Positions 23,188 through 33,429 are shown, counted from the stretch's first letter. The stretch: DNA of 64,000 nucleotides from Thecamonas trahens ATCC 50062 (GCF_000142905.1 NW_013657646.1:4193-68192); one strand, 5' to 3'. The notes: generated by a model from the letters alone, not told the origin. Numbers and translations are program-made.

Positions 23188-24423
23188 TCACCAGCCAACT
23201 TCGCCCGGCCCGTACTCGGTCCGCTCCTCCTCGCCAAAGACGGCGACGAGGGCCTCGTCCATGGCGTCGGCAAACAAGAGCTTGATCTCCGAGTCGACGT
23301 CGCGGCCGATGGGGCCAAAGGGCCGCGGGCGTGGCGCGCCGCGGGTCCAGTCACGCTTCTCGAACTTGTACTCGCCGTGCGCGGTGTTGAAGGTGTAGTG
23401 GATGGCCCAGGCTTGGTCATTGAACTCGGTGTCCATGGGCATTTCCGGCCCGTAGATGGCGGCCTGCGGCTCCATCTTGAGCTCTGCCAGGGCGCAGGCG
23501 AGGCCCCACATGTCGGCGATCCATGACTTGACGCCGTTGTCCCAGCCCCACTCGGAGGTGCGGACGTCGATCGTCTTCTGGATCCAGACCGGGAGGACGG
23601 CGCGGAGGTCGTCGATGTGGAAGGCCATGGGCATGCCGATGGGCGCGTAGAGCTCCGGCGAACTGGTGCAGTGCTCCAGGATGCGATCTTTGATGGGGCC
23701 ATCGCGCATGTAAAAGTAGTCGTGGCCGAGCGGCTTGCCGCGCTCAGCCACGTCCGGAATCGGCCGGAGGACGAGCATGTCCGGCTCGATGAGTAGGATG
23801 TTGGTCCGCCCGGCCCACCTGCCGCCGGCCTCAAACTCGTGCCCGTGGTTCTCAAAGAACTTGAGCATCGAATACGCCCTGTTGTAGACGATAAAGTCGT
23901 CGCCCGGCGCGAGCGTCCGGCCCACGCCCTCGGTCTCAAACGCCGGGCAGCCCATGTACGGCCGCGAGCAGTCGACCTTGGTGGCCAGCTCGTGGTCATC
24001 GGGCAGATCCTTGGCCACCAGCGTCACCAGCGGCACATCGGGCATCTGCTTCTTGATGTGGTAGATCGCCGTCTGCTTTTGCCACTCTTGGTACTGCGAG
24101 TTGGCCGCCGTCACCACCACCAGCGACACCTCGGCCGCTGCCGAGGACGCCGTCTTGGCCACTGGCGTCGGGGCCGGTGCTGGCGCCGGCCGGTCGAGGA
24201 CAACCTGTTTCGCGTCGGGACGGTCCGAGGCCGGCGAGCTCGCCGCCGGATTGTTCACTGTCCAGCGGAGCCGCGAGCGGCGGGCGTCCTTGCTCTGTTC
24301 GCCCGAGTAGAGCAGGGCGGCGAGGAGGGCGAGAGCGAGGAGGGCGGCGAGGGCGAGTCTGCTGCGCCGGCTGCTGCAGCACCCGCCGCGGGACACTGTG
24401 CCGTACACTCGTTCGCGGCGCAT
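23188..24423 (-). CDS. Type II Golgi glycosyltransferase, hydroxyproline O-arabinosyltransferase-like
   Basis: Start chosen at ATG 24423, which puts a short basic tail (MRRERVYGTVSRGG) before one TM helix (LALAALLALALLAALLY) and a Pro/Ala stem: the type II Golgi layout. The luminal domain (about 300 residues) has VSLVVVTAANSQYQEWQ, then ILLIEPDMLVLRPIPD, matching the E-P-D…(V/L)RP(I/L)P motif of the HPAT and peptidyl-serine galactosyltransferase group (families GT95/96), followed by WIADMWGLACALAE, similar to their W…MYG helix. Such enzymes glycosylate Hyp or Ser in extensin-type repeats in plants and green algae. The adjacent receptor has just such repeats. The frame is also open through the poly-G upstream, giving an alternative start at 24498 that encodes a poly-Pro run; I think this is 5' UTR. 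Confidence 0.65.
   Translation of the reverse strand: MRRERVYGTVSRGGCCSSRRSRLALAALLALALLAALLYSGEQSKDARRSRLRWTVNNPAASSPASDRPDAKQVVLDRPAPAPAPTPVAKTASSAAAEVSLVVVTAANSQYQEWQKQTAIYHIKKQMPDVPLVTLVAKDLPDDHELATKVDCSRPYMGCPAFETEGVGRTLAPGDDFIVYNRAYSMLKFFENHGHEFEAGGRWAGRTNILLIEPDMLVLRPIPDVAERGKPLGHDYFYMRDGPIKDRILEHCTSSPELYAPIGMPMAFHIDDLRAVLPVWIQKTIDVRTSEWGWDNGVKSWIADMWGLACALAELKMEPQAAIYGPEMPMDTEFNDQAWAIHYTFNTAHGEYKFEKRDWTRGAPRPRPFGPIGRDVDSEIKLLFADAMDEALVAVFGEEERTEYGPGEVGW

Positions 24424-24454
<31 letters not shown>
24424..24454. repeat. Poly-G (31) tract directly abutting the start codon
   Basis: 31 consecutive G on the plus strand, so the glycosyltransferase mRNA would carry poly-C immediately 5' of its ATG. 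The length in the assembly is probably unreliable. Confidence 0.9.
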
Positions 24455-24455
<1 letters not shown>

Positions 24456-24657
24456 GGAGGAGTGACGTAGTGGGTGTGGGCTTGCGGCCAGCCGCCACGG
24501 GAAGAGGGGTCGATCAGAGGCAGGCTGCCAACAGGCAGGCATATGTAACAGGCAGGCAACGTGACAAACGCCAACCCGCGCGCGCGCAGGGGGGTGGGGT
24601 CGATCTTTACCTTTCCCAGTCACGCACCAACATCACGGGGCTTGCACTCGCACATGC

Positions 24658-27600
24658 TCAGAACAAGGTCTCATCTCCTCCACCATCCCCGCTCACCACA
24701 ATGGCGCTCGACGTGCCGACGGCGCCAGTGTCCGAGTTACCAAACTCCAACACGCCAGCCTCGACCGCCGGCTGGGCAAGCTGCGCCTGGAGCTCCGAGC
24801 TGGCGAGGGCAAGGACGCCGGCGTGTGCCTGAACGCTCTCCATGAGCGAGTTGGGCCCGTTGAACGCGCCCGAGAGGGCAAGCTGGTGTGTCGTGGGCAC
24901 GTCGGCGGGATCCAGCAGGTCGTCCTCGACGTTGCGCGAGCTCTCCACAAGCGACATCTCGGCCTCGACCGTCCGCGGATGGTGCGGGCCGAGCATGCCG
25001 GGGATGGCCGCCGCCATGTCCTCCGCCGCCTGGTTGGACTCCATCACCGCGAGCGCCCGGTCGTCCGAGTAAAACTTGTCGAGCGCCATCGCCTCGGCCC
25101 CTCCTCCGCTCCCGCCGGAGACCACCATCGACATCGAGTTGTCGTCGTTGCCGCCGTGCGACTGCCCGCCAAACGAGAGGATCGACGCCTCGCCGGTAAA
25201 CGGATTGCCTTCGCCGCCGTATGCATCCGGGTCGTGCATGACAATTTCGCGCGATGGTGGCGCGAGCGCCATCGACTCGGCAAGCTGCCCGGGCGTCGGC
25301 TCGTTCGCCCTGCCGCGGCCGAGCGACGCCTCCATGGCCTCCTTCTCCACGCTCGCCGAGTACTGCCGGATCGAGATGAGAAAGTCGCGCATGTGCGACT
25401 TGAACGCCCCGGCGTCGCCCGAGAGCTGGAACATGTCGTCCACGTACGACACAATCTCCTCCGGCGCCACGTTGGCAAACGCGTTCGAGAGCAGGTCTGT
25501 CACGTACTTGCGCGCAAAGCTCTTGTTGTCCTCGCCCGGCGCAGACGCAGGGTCAAAGATCGGCGCAGAAATGGTGTCGCTCTCCACCAGCGAGAACATC
25601 AGCTGCAGCAGCTGGACCTGGAGCCGGAACCCGGTCTTGTGGAGCGTGTCCGTGAGGACCGCAAAGACCGCCGTCATGATGTTGAGGAAGAACGAGGCGT
25701 AGAACTCGTTGGCAACCTCCGAGCCGTTGACCCGGTCGAGGAGCTCGAGCAGCGACCGGACGCCCAGCTCGGCAATCTCCAGCTTGTGGTGCTCCATGGC
25801 CCACACCATGGCCTCCACAGTGTACTTGAACACGTCCGCTGAGACCATGAAAAAGGCCGGGAAGCAGTGCTCGTTGAACGCGCGCAGCATCTTGAAGAAC
25901 GCAATCCGCACGTCCATGTGCGTGTCGTAGTCGTGCGTCACCATCTCGAGCGTGACCTCAAAGACTGCGTCGAGCACGTGCGGCACAACAGGTGTAAAGA
26001 GCTCCTTGAGGCTCCGCGCCATCGTCTCCATGAGCGCAAGAACCTCGGCGTCGCGCGCCTCGGTGATGATGTTGCGGTAGTCGTACAGCACAGCCTCCAT
26101 CAGCGGCGGCACAAACCGCTCCACCACCAGCTGCCCATCGTTGGCCGACTTGACGTACGTGGCAATGAGAATGAGCGCTTCCTTCTTCACCGCGCGCATC
26201 AGCTTGACCTCCACACGCTTCGTCGCCACTTCTCCGTGCTCGGCAACCACGCTCGAGATCAGCTCCGAGTAGTAGTTGTAAACCGAGAGAATGTCCAGGT
26301 AGATCCCGCCCAGCTGCGAGAGGTACGCGTGGCCCATCGACCGCGCCGCAGCCACGTTGGTCCGCAGCAGGTCCGCCAGCGTCCGCATCGTCGACAGCTC
26401 GTTGAGCACGCTCGAGTCGTCCGCCGCGCTCGCCATCACCTGCGACCACACAGAGTTGGGCCACGAGAAGAGCGACGACGAGTGCTCGTCGCGCGCCCCA
26501 GCGTCCGGCTGGTCCGCAATCATGCACCCGATCGCCTCAAAGAACGTCTGGATCTGCGACGGCTCCAGGTGCTGCGTAATCGCCTGCAGCTGCGAGAGAA
26601 TCGGCACAATAAATGGCTCGCTCTCCTGCGGCTGGACCGTCACAAACTTGCGCCGGCACCGCTGCGCAATCTTGAGGAACGTGTCGCACGCCATGTCCTG
26701 CACGCCCTCGTGCCGCTCGTGCATAAACTCAAACAGCTTGGTCACCACCGTCTTGAGGAACTTCCAATGCGCGAGGAGGAACCGCGGGTACTGGCCCACA
26801 ACATACATGATGTTCGCCGCAATGACCGCCTTGTTGTCTTTCCCGCGCCGCATCTCGCACAGGCTCAGCAAGTCCTTGATCACGTGCACAAGGAACCGCT
26901 TCTCCTGCTCCACAGGGTACGCGCCAGAAATCGAGCCGATGGCCCAGCAGAGCGTCGAGATGTTAGCCCACGACCACTCGCGCCCGTTCATCTGCAGCAC
27001 AAGCTTCGACTTCATGATCACCTCCACCTCCTGCGGGTCGAGGTTGGTGAGGAAGACCAGCGTGTCGCGCATCACCTTGTACAGCGCCATGGCAGACGTG
27101 TCCTTCGACCGCTCGCGCACAATGTGCCCGTTCTCGTCCTCCACCACAAGCACCTCCTCCGGCTTGGGCATCCGCTGGATAATCAGCAGCCGCATCGCAG
27201 AGAGGACAGGCTTGTACAGCTTGCGCCGCGCCGCTGCCGCCGCGTCCTCGCTCGTCGCCAGCGCCGCGTACGGGTTCGACACCACAAGCGCCTTGGACGC
27301 GCCCAGCACGCTCTTCGTCCCTTTGCCCGCTCCCATCCCGATGTACAGCGACCGCGCCAGCGCGTGCCAGTAGTCAAGCGTGATGCGGAAGACCTTGAGG
27401 TCCTGCACCGCAGAAATCCGCGCAAGCACCATGTGCCCCTCCAGCAGCACCTCGTGCGCCTCGCCGTGCGCCTCGAGCAGGTCGCGGTGCGCCTTGAAAA
27501 GCCGGTAAAGAACAGCGCCAGGTAGTGCACAAAGCCCTTCTCCTCCTCAGAGCCCATGTAGTATGCCTGCGCAATGTTCGTCGAGCCCGTGATCACCGCA

Positions 27601-28866
27601 GGCAGCTGCTCAGAGACAAACACAGAGTACAGCGCCACAAACGCCTCGTCGTACACGTTTGTCTTGACGCTCAGCGAGCCAATCTCCACAAGGCACTGCA
27701 GCGCAATGTTGCGGAACGCAGGGTTGGGGAAGAACTGCGTCAGCAGTGCGTTGACAATGTTCGTCTCGAAAATGTACCCCAGCGGAATCCAGTTGAGGAA
27801 CTTGTGCAACGTCACAAGCGTCGCACGGACCAGAGACTCGGAGCTCGCCGCCTCGAGCACATACTGGCACAGGTCAAAGATCATCGAAAACTCCGAGTTG
27901 AGCCGCTCCTTGAGCGCCTGCACCTTGCCCGACACCATCTGCTCCTTCGAGTAGTCAAAGACCTCCTCCGAGAGGAACCGCAGAATCACCATGTTGTTCT
28001 CGCACAGCGACTCGGCTTTGTTCGACGCCTCAACGAGCTCAGAGATAAAGTTGGGCCAGTTGTGCGGCCACTCGTGCTTGAGAATCTCCACCAGCACCAG
28101 GTTGAGCCGAGTCAAATACGTTGCCTCTCGCTGCATCATCGCTGCGTCAGAGCTCATGTTCACCACAAGATCCACCACAAAGTTCTTCATCCCCTCGCGC
28201 TGGTCCTCCGGCAGCACGTTCCACTTGACCGTGATCGTCGACTCAAGCACGTTGCACGCAATGACCTTGGCCTCGTCGCTCTGCGCATACTGGAGAATCG
28301 TGTCCACACGCGTCCACGCCTGCGGATGCTCCTGGAATTGGATGAGCACCCGGTTGGCCTCGGCAATCTGCTCTCCATCAACTTGGTGAGTCCTTGCTGA
28401 CCCTCGTCCCCCATGTCCCCCCTCCCCCCCTGCGCCCGCCCGCATCGCCCGGCCAGTGCCAATGGGCGAACATTCGCGACTACACGCGAAACTTCGTCTT
28501 TTCAAGAACCAATCTACGACCTTTTCGCTCTTGCTCTCTCGCCGGGCCGCCAACCCGCCAACTCGCCCGCCCTCCCGCCTGCTCTCGCCTCCCGCCCTGC
28601 CCTCTCGCCTCGCCTCGCGTCCACAAACGCCCTGCGCCTCGGCGCCGCCAGTTAGCGCCGCTCTCGGCCGGGGGAAAACGCCGCGGAGAGCACGCCCGCG
28701 ACGCGGCAATTGGGTCGCATTGTCGATGGCGCGCCCTTCACCTCTCCACCGCTCGCACCCACACTGCTGGACGTACCTCTTCCGGCGAGCCTCTGAACAG
28801 GCAGTGGACCACGTTCTCGAACAAGTTGACATCTAGGTTGCTCGAAAAGTCCAAGATGCCCTCCAT
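24658..28866 (-). CDS. XPO1: Exportin-1 (CRM1)
   Basis: Nuclear export receptor that binds leucine-rich NES cargo with Ran-GTP. Exon 1 (28866-28777) encodes MEGILDFSSNLDVNLFENVV…; exon 2 continues QIAEANRVLIQFQEHPQAW and covers the HEAT repeats: NWIPLGYIFET, EWSWANISTLCWAIGSISGA, GQYPRFLLAHWKFLKTVV and EGVQDMACDTFLKIAQRC, all near-identical to animal CRM1. The reactive Cys targeted by leptomycin B (human Cys528, in DMACDTF) is present. The frame shifts at the AAAA run 27497-27500 (TTTT on the coding strand); one added T joins …LALFFTGF to FKAHRDLLEAHGEA. Total about 1267 residues against about 1071 in human; the excess is a low-complexity acidic/Gly-rich C-terminal tail of about 190 residues after the last HEAT repeat. 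Alternative upstream Met codons exist at up to 29013. Confidence 0.93.
28371..28776 (-). other. Intron 1 of exportin-1
   Basis: Donor GAAGAG|GTACGT at 28776. The acceptor that keeps phase 0 and the expected spacing to EHPQAW is GGAGAG|CAG at 28371. A second candidate, CTCACCAAG|TT at 28382, better resembles other acceptors here but would break the frame. An unrelated interval of about 400 nt lies between the two conserved blocks either way. Confidence 0.75.
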
Positions 28867-29042
28867 CTTCTTGGCTTTGAGACGAGTGTCGTGAGCAACG
28901 GCAGCAGTCTCGGGTGTGCCGCCCGAGCCAACCGGCCAGCAACTGGCGCTCAGCCCAGACTCACCTCGTGAATCGAATTTACGTTTTTGTATTTGATTGG
29001 CTGCGACCGCCAAGTCGCACTCGGCCCGCCATCGGACAACCG
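28867..29042. other. Intergenic region upstream of exportin-1
   Basis: 176 bp between the exportin start and the stop of the next minus-strand gene; no element recognised. Confidence 0.4.
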
Positions 29043-32000
29043 CTACAGCTCGATGTCTGGCGACTCGCCGCGGACTGGAAGCACCACCGACGGCATCGGG
29101 ATTGAACTGGGGATGTCCATCGGTTGAGGCTGCGACTGCGGCTCCGGCGACGGCGGCGGCGGCGGCGACGGCCGCGGCTGCGACTTGATCTTGGCGGAAG
29201 CCGCCCCAGCTTCGGCGCGGCGCGCGGCAAGCAGCGCCAGCCGCGCCTTGCGGGCTTCGAGCTCACGCGCCCGCGGTGGCATTCGCACCACGTTGACCGC
29301 ATACTCCAGGACCGAGAGCCCGACGGCACGGGCGAGGTCATCAAAGGCAGCCCGGAGCCAGGCGATGCGACGGGCGACCACCTCGGGTCCGACGTGAGCG
29401 AGCGAGGCTGCGGCGTGCGACGTGGCCCGCCCCGAGACCACGGCCTCGACCGACGAGTGCCCGACCATCGTCTTGTGCTGGATGACGTCAAGGACACCGA
29501 GCGCGGCGGCAAGCTGCGCGTCCGGGTCGCTGTGGCCAGAAGCGGCGGGAGCCTCGCTCCCACCGTCGCTCGCGAGGTCGTTGAGAAACGAGGCGTCGGC
29601 GATCTCGTACGACGAGGCACGCTGCGCCTCGGCGGCCTTGATCGAGCGGGTAAAGTGCTTGAGCGACGACGAGAGGAGGTTGATCATGCCAAACAGCTCG
29701 CCGTTGTTGATGTTGAGCACTGCAGTGTAGAACCGCGGCGGGAGCGCTCCGCTCGCCGTCGCCGTCGCCTCGTGCTCCTTGTACACCTGCCGGTTGTACA
29801 CCAGCTCTTCGATGGTACCCGAGGCAATGAGCCGGAAGACCTCGACGTCATGGCTCTGCCCAATCCGGTACGCTCGGTCCTGCGCCTGCTTGTCAAACGC
29901 CGGATTCCAGTGCGGGTCAAAGATGATGACCTTGGTCGCCGCCGTCAGGTTGAGCCCGAGCGCCCCGGCCTTGCCCGAGAGCAGAAAGACCCGCTTGAGC
30001 GGCGAGTTGTTGAACTCTGTGACGAGTGCGTGCCGCTTGCGGAGCGAGACAGAGCCGTCGATGCGGCAATAGTCGGTGCCCATCGCCACCAGCGATGACT
30101 CGAGAATGTCCAGGATCCGCGTAGAGTACGAGAAGAGCAGGATCTTGGGTGGCGGCGACGCGGCTGCCCACTGGGTCAGCAGCGACCGGACAACCGCCAT
30201 CTTGCCGCAGAGTTCCTGTGAGGAGAGTGCCAGCAGCTGAGCACCCCCGCGCTGCATCGCTGCTAGCAGCGCATGCGGCGGCGAGACCGACTCGAGAAAC
30301 GCGGCGTCGCGCGCCTGCTTCTCCGCCTCGTCGCTTGCCCGCGGCAGGAGCAGGCCTAGGTGGTTTGCGATCTTGCCGAGCCGGACCATGACCCGAAACA
30401 GCGCGGGTTTTTCGTGCGGCAAGTCCTCTTTGCGAGCGGTCGACGCCACCGACGAGTGCGAGCCGGCGAGCAGCGAGGCAACTGCCGGCGACTCGAGCGT
30501 CACGCGGTAGGCGGTCATCTGCGCCCGAGTCAGCGGGCAGATGACTACGTACTCGGACTTGCGCGGCATGGTCCTCGCCACAACCGACTTGTCGCGCTGG
30601 AGAAGAACAACCCGCAGGCGCTTGACAAGGTCGGCGGCGGCGAAGCGGGCGGCGGCAATCTGCCCGTTGGTCGCGTCGGCCTTGCGCCCGGTCCGAATGA
30701 CGGTCGCGGTCTTGGTCACAAACACGTTGTACGAGCCGAGGTGTCCGCGCGCCACAAAGTCGACAACCGTGTACAGCTCCTCAAGCTTGTTCTGCACAAT
30801 CGTACCCGAGAGCCCGATCCGCGGGACCCGCGGCTGGAGCTTGTTAAGCTGAGAGTGGGTGACCGTGTCGGGATTGCGGAGGCAGTGGATCTCGTCAAAG
30901 ACCATCACGCCGAGCTTCAGCTGCGAGAGCTCGTCAACCCGCCGCCGCGCCGTTCCGTACGTCGTCACTAGAATGTGCGGCCGAACGTGCGGCCCGAGAA
31001 GGCCCTGATGGAGCGCCGCCGCCCGTGCACTCTGCGATCCGTGATACACGCAAACGCGCAGGAATGTCCACCGCCTCACCTCGTCGCGCCACTGGTACAT
31101 GACCGAGCCCGGCACCACCACCAGCGCCATGCATCGCACCTCGGACGTCCGGTCGACCATCGTCCCGCTCTGCCCGTTGAGCGCCGAGAGCAGCGCGAGT
31201 AGCTGCGTCGTCTTGCCCAACCCCATCGAGTCGCCCAGCAGCGCGCCCTTGCCGGCCGCCACCCGCGAGTAGAGGAACTTGACGCCCGCCACCTGATAAT
31301 CGCGCAAATGCACCGCATAGTGTCGGTTAATCGCTGTCGTCGCGTCGAGATAGATCGGAAACGTCGCCTCCTTGCCCTCGGGCAGCGGCAGCGCCGGCCG
31401 AATGTCGTCGGCCGAGAGCGGCGAGGCCGCATCGGTGGCGAGCGGCGATGGCGGAGGCGGTGGGGACGGCGGCGGGGAGGGGGGTGGCGGAGAGACACTC
31501 TGACTTCGCTTGCGCTTCGACTTGGACTTTGGCTTTGGCGACGTCTTTGGCTTTGGCGACGGCTTGGGCTTCAGCTCGGGCGACGGGGGAGCCAAGAGTG
31601 CGCGGCGACGCTCGGCGAACCGTTTGGCGCTGGCGGCGCGTGCCTCGGCCTGGCGCTGCAGCAGCAGATCGATGCGGTCGAGAGGAGGAGATGGGGAGGT
31701 TGGTGCGGGAGGTTGGCGGAGGAGGGGCGAGGCGGGCGGCGAGGCGGGCGACGAGGCGGGTGGCGGCAGGTGGAGCGGCGACGGGACGGCGGCCGTGAGC
31801 AACGCCAGACGGGCGGCGAGTGAGGGGCGGGCGGCGGGCGGCGAGGCGGCGGGCGGCGAGGCGGCCGTGGGATGGCGCGAGACTGCCCCAGGCACCGGCG
31901 TTGTCATTGCAGGCGGGGATGCGTCGGGCGCTAGCCGGTGGAGGATGGGCAAGGGCGGCGGGAGAACGGGCGCAGGCGCAGTGAGCGGCTTGCGGCGCTT

Positions 32001-32270
32001 GCGGCGGGCATGAAGCGCGGCGAGGCCATCCAACCCGTCGTCCATACCGGGCAGGCGGCGCAGAGAGCGGTGGCCAGGCGGAGGCGGGGGCGCAACACGG
32101 TTGCCAAAAAGGTCGTGGTTCTGTGCCAGGTCGGCCGAGTGGCGAGTGAGCGACGGACGAAATGGGTCGGTGTCGCGCTGGGCCAGCCCGCGGCGTGGAG
32201 GGAGCAGCCGGCGGCGGAGGGGCAAACACTTGCCCGGTGCGACAGCGAAGGGGTCGGCAGGCAAGCACAC
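29043..32270 (-). CDS. SNF2-family helicase, ERCC6L2 (Hebo)-like
   Basis: Swi2/Snf2 ATPase of the ERCC6/RAD26 branch, roles in DNA repair and transcription coupling. Motif I GDSMGLGKTTQ, Ia ALVVVPGSVMYQW, II VFDEIHCLRN (DEIH in place of DEAH), III GLSGTIVQN, IV ILLFSYSTRILDILES, V/VI LGLNLTAATKVIIFDPHWNP and QAQDRAYRIGQ are all present. After the helicase C domain, GELFGMINLLSS corresponds to the GELFGI.NLF block I recall from ERCC6L2, and HKTMVGHSSVEAVV resembles its Hebo segment. The first 300 residues are Pro/Ala/Ser/Lys-rich and probably disordered, with KPKPSPKPKTSPKPKSKSKR as a likely nuclear signal. An alternative start at 32044 (MDDGLDGLAALH) is as likely as 32270. The C-terminus is short and Pro-rich. 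Confidence 0.75.
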   Translation of the reverse strand: MCLPADPFAVAPGKCLPLRRRLLPPRRGLAQRDTDPFRPSLTRHSADLAQNHDLFGNRVAPPPPPGHRSLRRLPGMDDGLDGLAALHARRKRRKPLTAPAPVLPPPLPILHRLAPDASPPAMTTPVPGAVSRHPTAASPPAASPPAARPSLAARLALLTAAVPSPLHLPPPASSPASPPASPLLRQPPAPTSPSPPLDRIDLLLQRQAEARAASAKRFAERRRALLAPPSPELKPKPSPKPKTSPKPKSKSKRKRSQSVSPPPPSPPPSPPPPPSPLATDAASPLSADDIRPALPLPEGKEATFPIYLDATTAINRHYAVHLRDYQVAGVKFLYSRVAAGKGALLGDSMGLGKTTQLLALLSALNGQSGTMVDRTSEVRCMALVVVPGSVMYQWRDEVRRWTFLRVCVYHGSQSARAAALHQGLLGPHVRPHILVTTYGTARRRVDELSQLKLGVMVFDEIHCLRNPDTVTHSQLNKLQPRVPRIGLSGTIVQNKLEELYTVVDFVARGHLGSYNVFVTKTATVIRTGRKADATNGQIAAARFAAADLVKRLRVVLLQRDKSVVARTMPRKSEYVVICPLTRAQMTAYRVTLESPAVASLLAGSHSSVASTARKEDLPHEKPALFRVMVRLGKIANHLGLLLPRASDEAEKQARDAAFLESVSPPHALLAAMQRGGAQLLALSSQELCGKMAVVRSLLTQWAAASPPPKILLFSYSTRILDILESSLVAMGTDYCRIDGSVSLRKRHALVTEFNNSPLKRVFLLSGKAGALGLNLTAATKVIIFDPHWNPAFDKQAQDRAYRIGQSHDVEVFRLIASGTIEELVYNRQVYKEHEATATASGALPPRFYTAVLNINNGELFGMINLLSSSLKHFTRSIKAAEAQRASSYEIADASFLNDLASDGGSEAPAASGHSDPDAQLAAALGVLDVIQHKTMVGHSSVEAVVSGRATSHAAASLAHVGPEVVARRIAWLRAAFDDLARAVGLSVLEYAVNVVRMPPRARELEARKARLALLAARRAEAGAASAKIKSQPRPSPPPPPSPEPQSQPQPMDIPSSIPMPSVVLPVRGESPDIEL

Positions 32271-32440
32271 AGATGTTCAGACTCGCAAGTACGTGGTGCG
32301 GGGGCGGGCGGGGGACGAGCGGAGTGCGAGCGGGGGGCCACGGGGAGCCAAGAGGCGCGAGACGGTAGCCGCTCGCGGTATGCGCCCCATCCCGGGTGCG
32401 GGGCGGGGGGCGGTGGTGACTGACAAGGCGGGCCGGGTGG

Positions 32441-33007
32441 ATGGCAGCGGCTGGGGTGCGGAGCGCGGGCGGAGCGCGGGCGTGGGCAGCGGCGGGCGCG
32501 CAGGCGTGGCAGAGTACAGCGGCGCAGGGCGTGGAGGTGACAGAGTCCGGCGAGGTGGTGGTCGCCCCGGACTCGGGGATCAAGTGGGTCTCGCTCGCGC
32601 CGGTGGTCGACGAGGTGGACCCGGCCGAGGTCGAGGCTGCGGCGGCGCACCGCCGGGTTGGCATGTATCTGAAGATGTCGCGCCGGCAGATCCAGCGCCG
32701 GTACAAGCGGCTGTACCGGTCGACGCTCAAGCTGGCCAAGCGCAAGAAGACCGCCAAGGTCGCCAAGAACTCGGTCCGCATCCGCGAGCTGGAGATGTTC
32801 ATTGCCGCCGCCGGCGGCAGCCTCACCGACGAGCACATGAAGCCGTGGACGATGGCCAAGCCTTCTGAGGACGCCTATCGTGCCCAGGAGGCCGCCGTTG
32901 CCTCGTCGATTGCCGAGTGGAAGGACGTGTTCTCGCGCGAGGAGCAGCAGCGGACCACCAAGGGCAACGTCATGCTCGACATCTTCAAGGGCGAGTTTGA
33001 CGCATGA
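32441..33007 (+). CDS. Hypothetical protein, possible mitochondrial presequence
   Basis: 188 residues. The N-terminus (MAAAGVRSAGGARAWAAAGA) is Ala/Arg-rich without acids, as in mitochondrial presequences. The middle holds a very basic helix (MSRRQIQRRYKRLYRSTLKL) and the C-terminal half is charged and helical (SREEQQRTTKGNVMLDIFKG). This profile would suit a mitochondrial ribosomal or RNA-binding protein, but I recognise no family. Transcribed divergently from the SNF2 gene with about 170 bp or more between starts. Confidence 0.7.
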   Translation: MAAAGVRSAGGARAWAAAGAQAWQSTAAQGVEVTESGEVVVAPDSGIKWVSLAPVVDEVDPAEVEAAAAHRRVGMYLKMSRRQIQRRYKRLYRSTLKLAKRKKTAKVAKNSVRIRELEMFIAAAGGSLTDEHMKPWTMAKPSEDAYRAQEAAVASSIAEWKDVFSREEQQRTTKGNVMLDIFKGEFDA

Positions 33008-33429
33008 GTAAACGTGTTCCAGAGCTTCGCTTGTGGATATGGTGTGGGTGCCCGTGTGCCGCAAACGCAGAGCGGCGACGAGATTTTCAGGGGGGGGGGG
33101 GGGGGAGGGGTTGAGCGCCTAACTCAATGACAGGGTATCGCAAAGCGCCTAGCGCCACAGTCCACGTAGCTGCGATTGTGTGCTATGTAGGGTGGCGTGA
33201 TGGGCTGTGTGGGAAGGCTGGATCTGCGGGGAAAGGGCCGAGAGGAGCGTTCTCGCGGAGCCGGTATGGACAGCTAGCTTGTCAGCTATACACTTATATA
33301 ATTCTATTGTTTGTGGCAAAATAATTAGAATATAATGTTTGTAACTACAATTTCTTAACATTTGTAATCGAAATCATATATTTATATTTTTACGACACTA
33401 AAATGCATTTTTGGCTCTTTTTTGGCATC
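33008..33429. other. Intergenic region with poly-G tract and AT-rich island
   Basis: A G16 run at 33090-33105. From about 33280 to 33425 the sequence is roughly three-quarters A+T in a genome that is otherwise strongly GC-rich (tatataattctattg, ataattagaatataatg, atatatttatattttta). No gene, tRNA or terminal repeat recognised. It ends at the relic of a dehydrogenase gene. Confidence 0.8.

Noticed and set aside
8393-27500. Programmed -1 ribosomal frameshifting at the broken genes
   Set aside because: No site has a canonical X XXY YYZ heptamer, and breaks occur in unrelated genes including exportin-1; missing bases are simpler.
25867-27525. 552-codon plus-strand frame rich in Arg and His
   Set aside because: Antisense shadow of exportin-1, with no domain and amino acid use typical of the reverse of GC-rich coding sequence.
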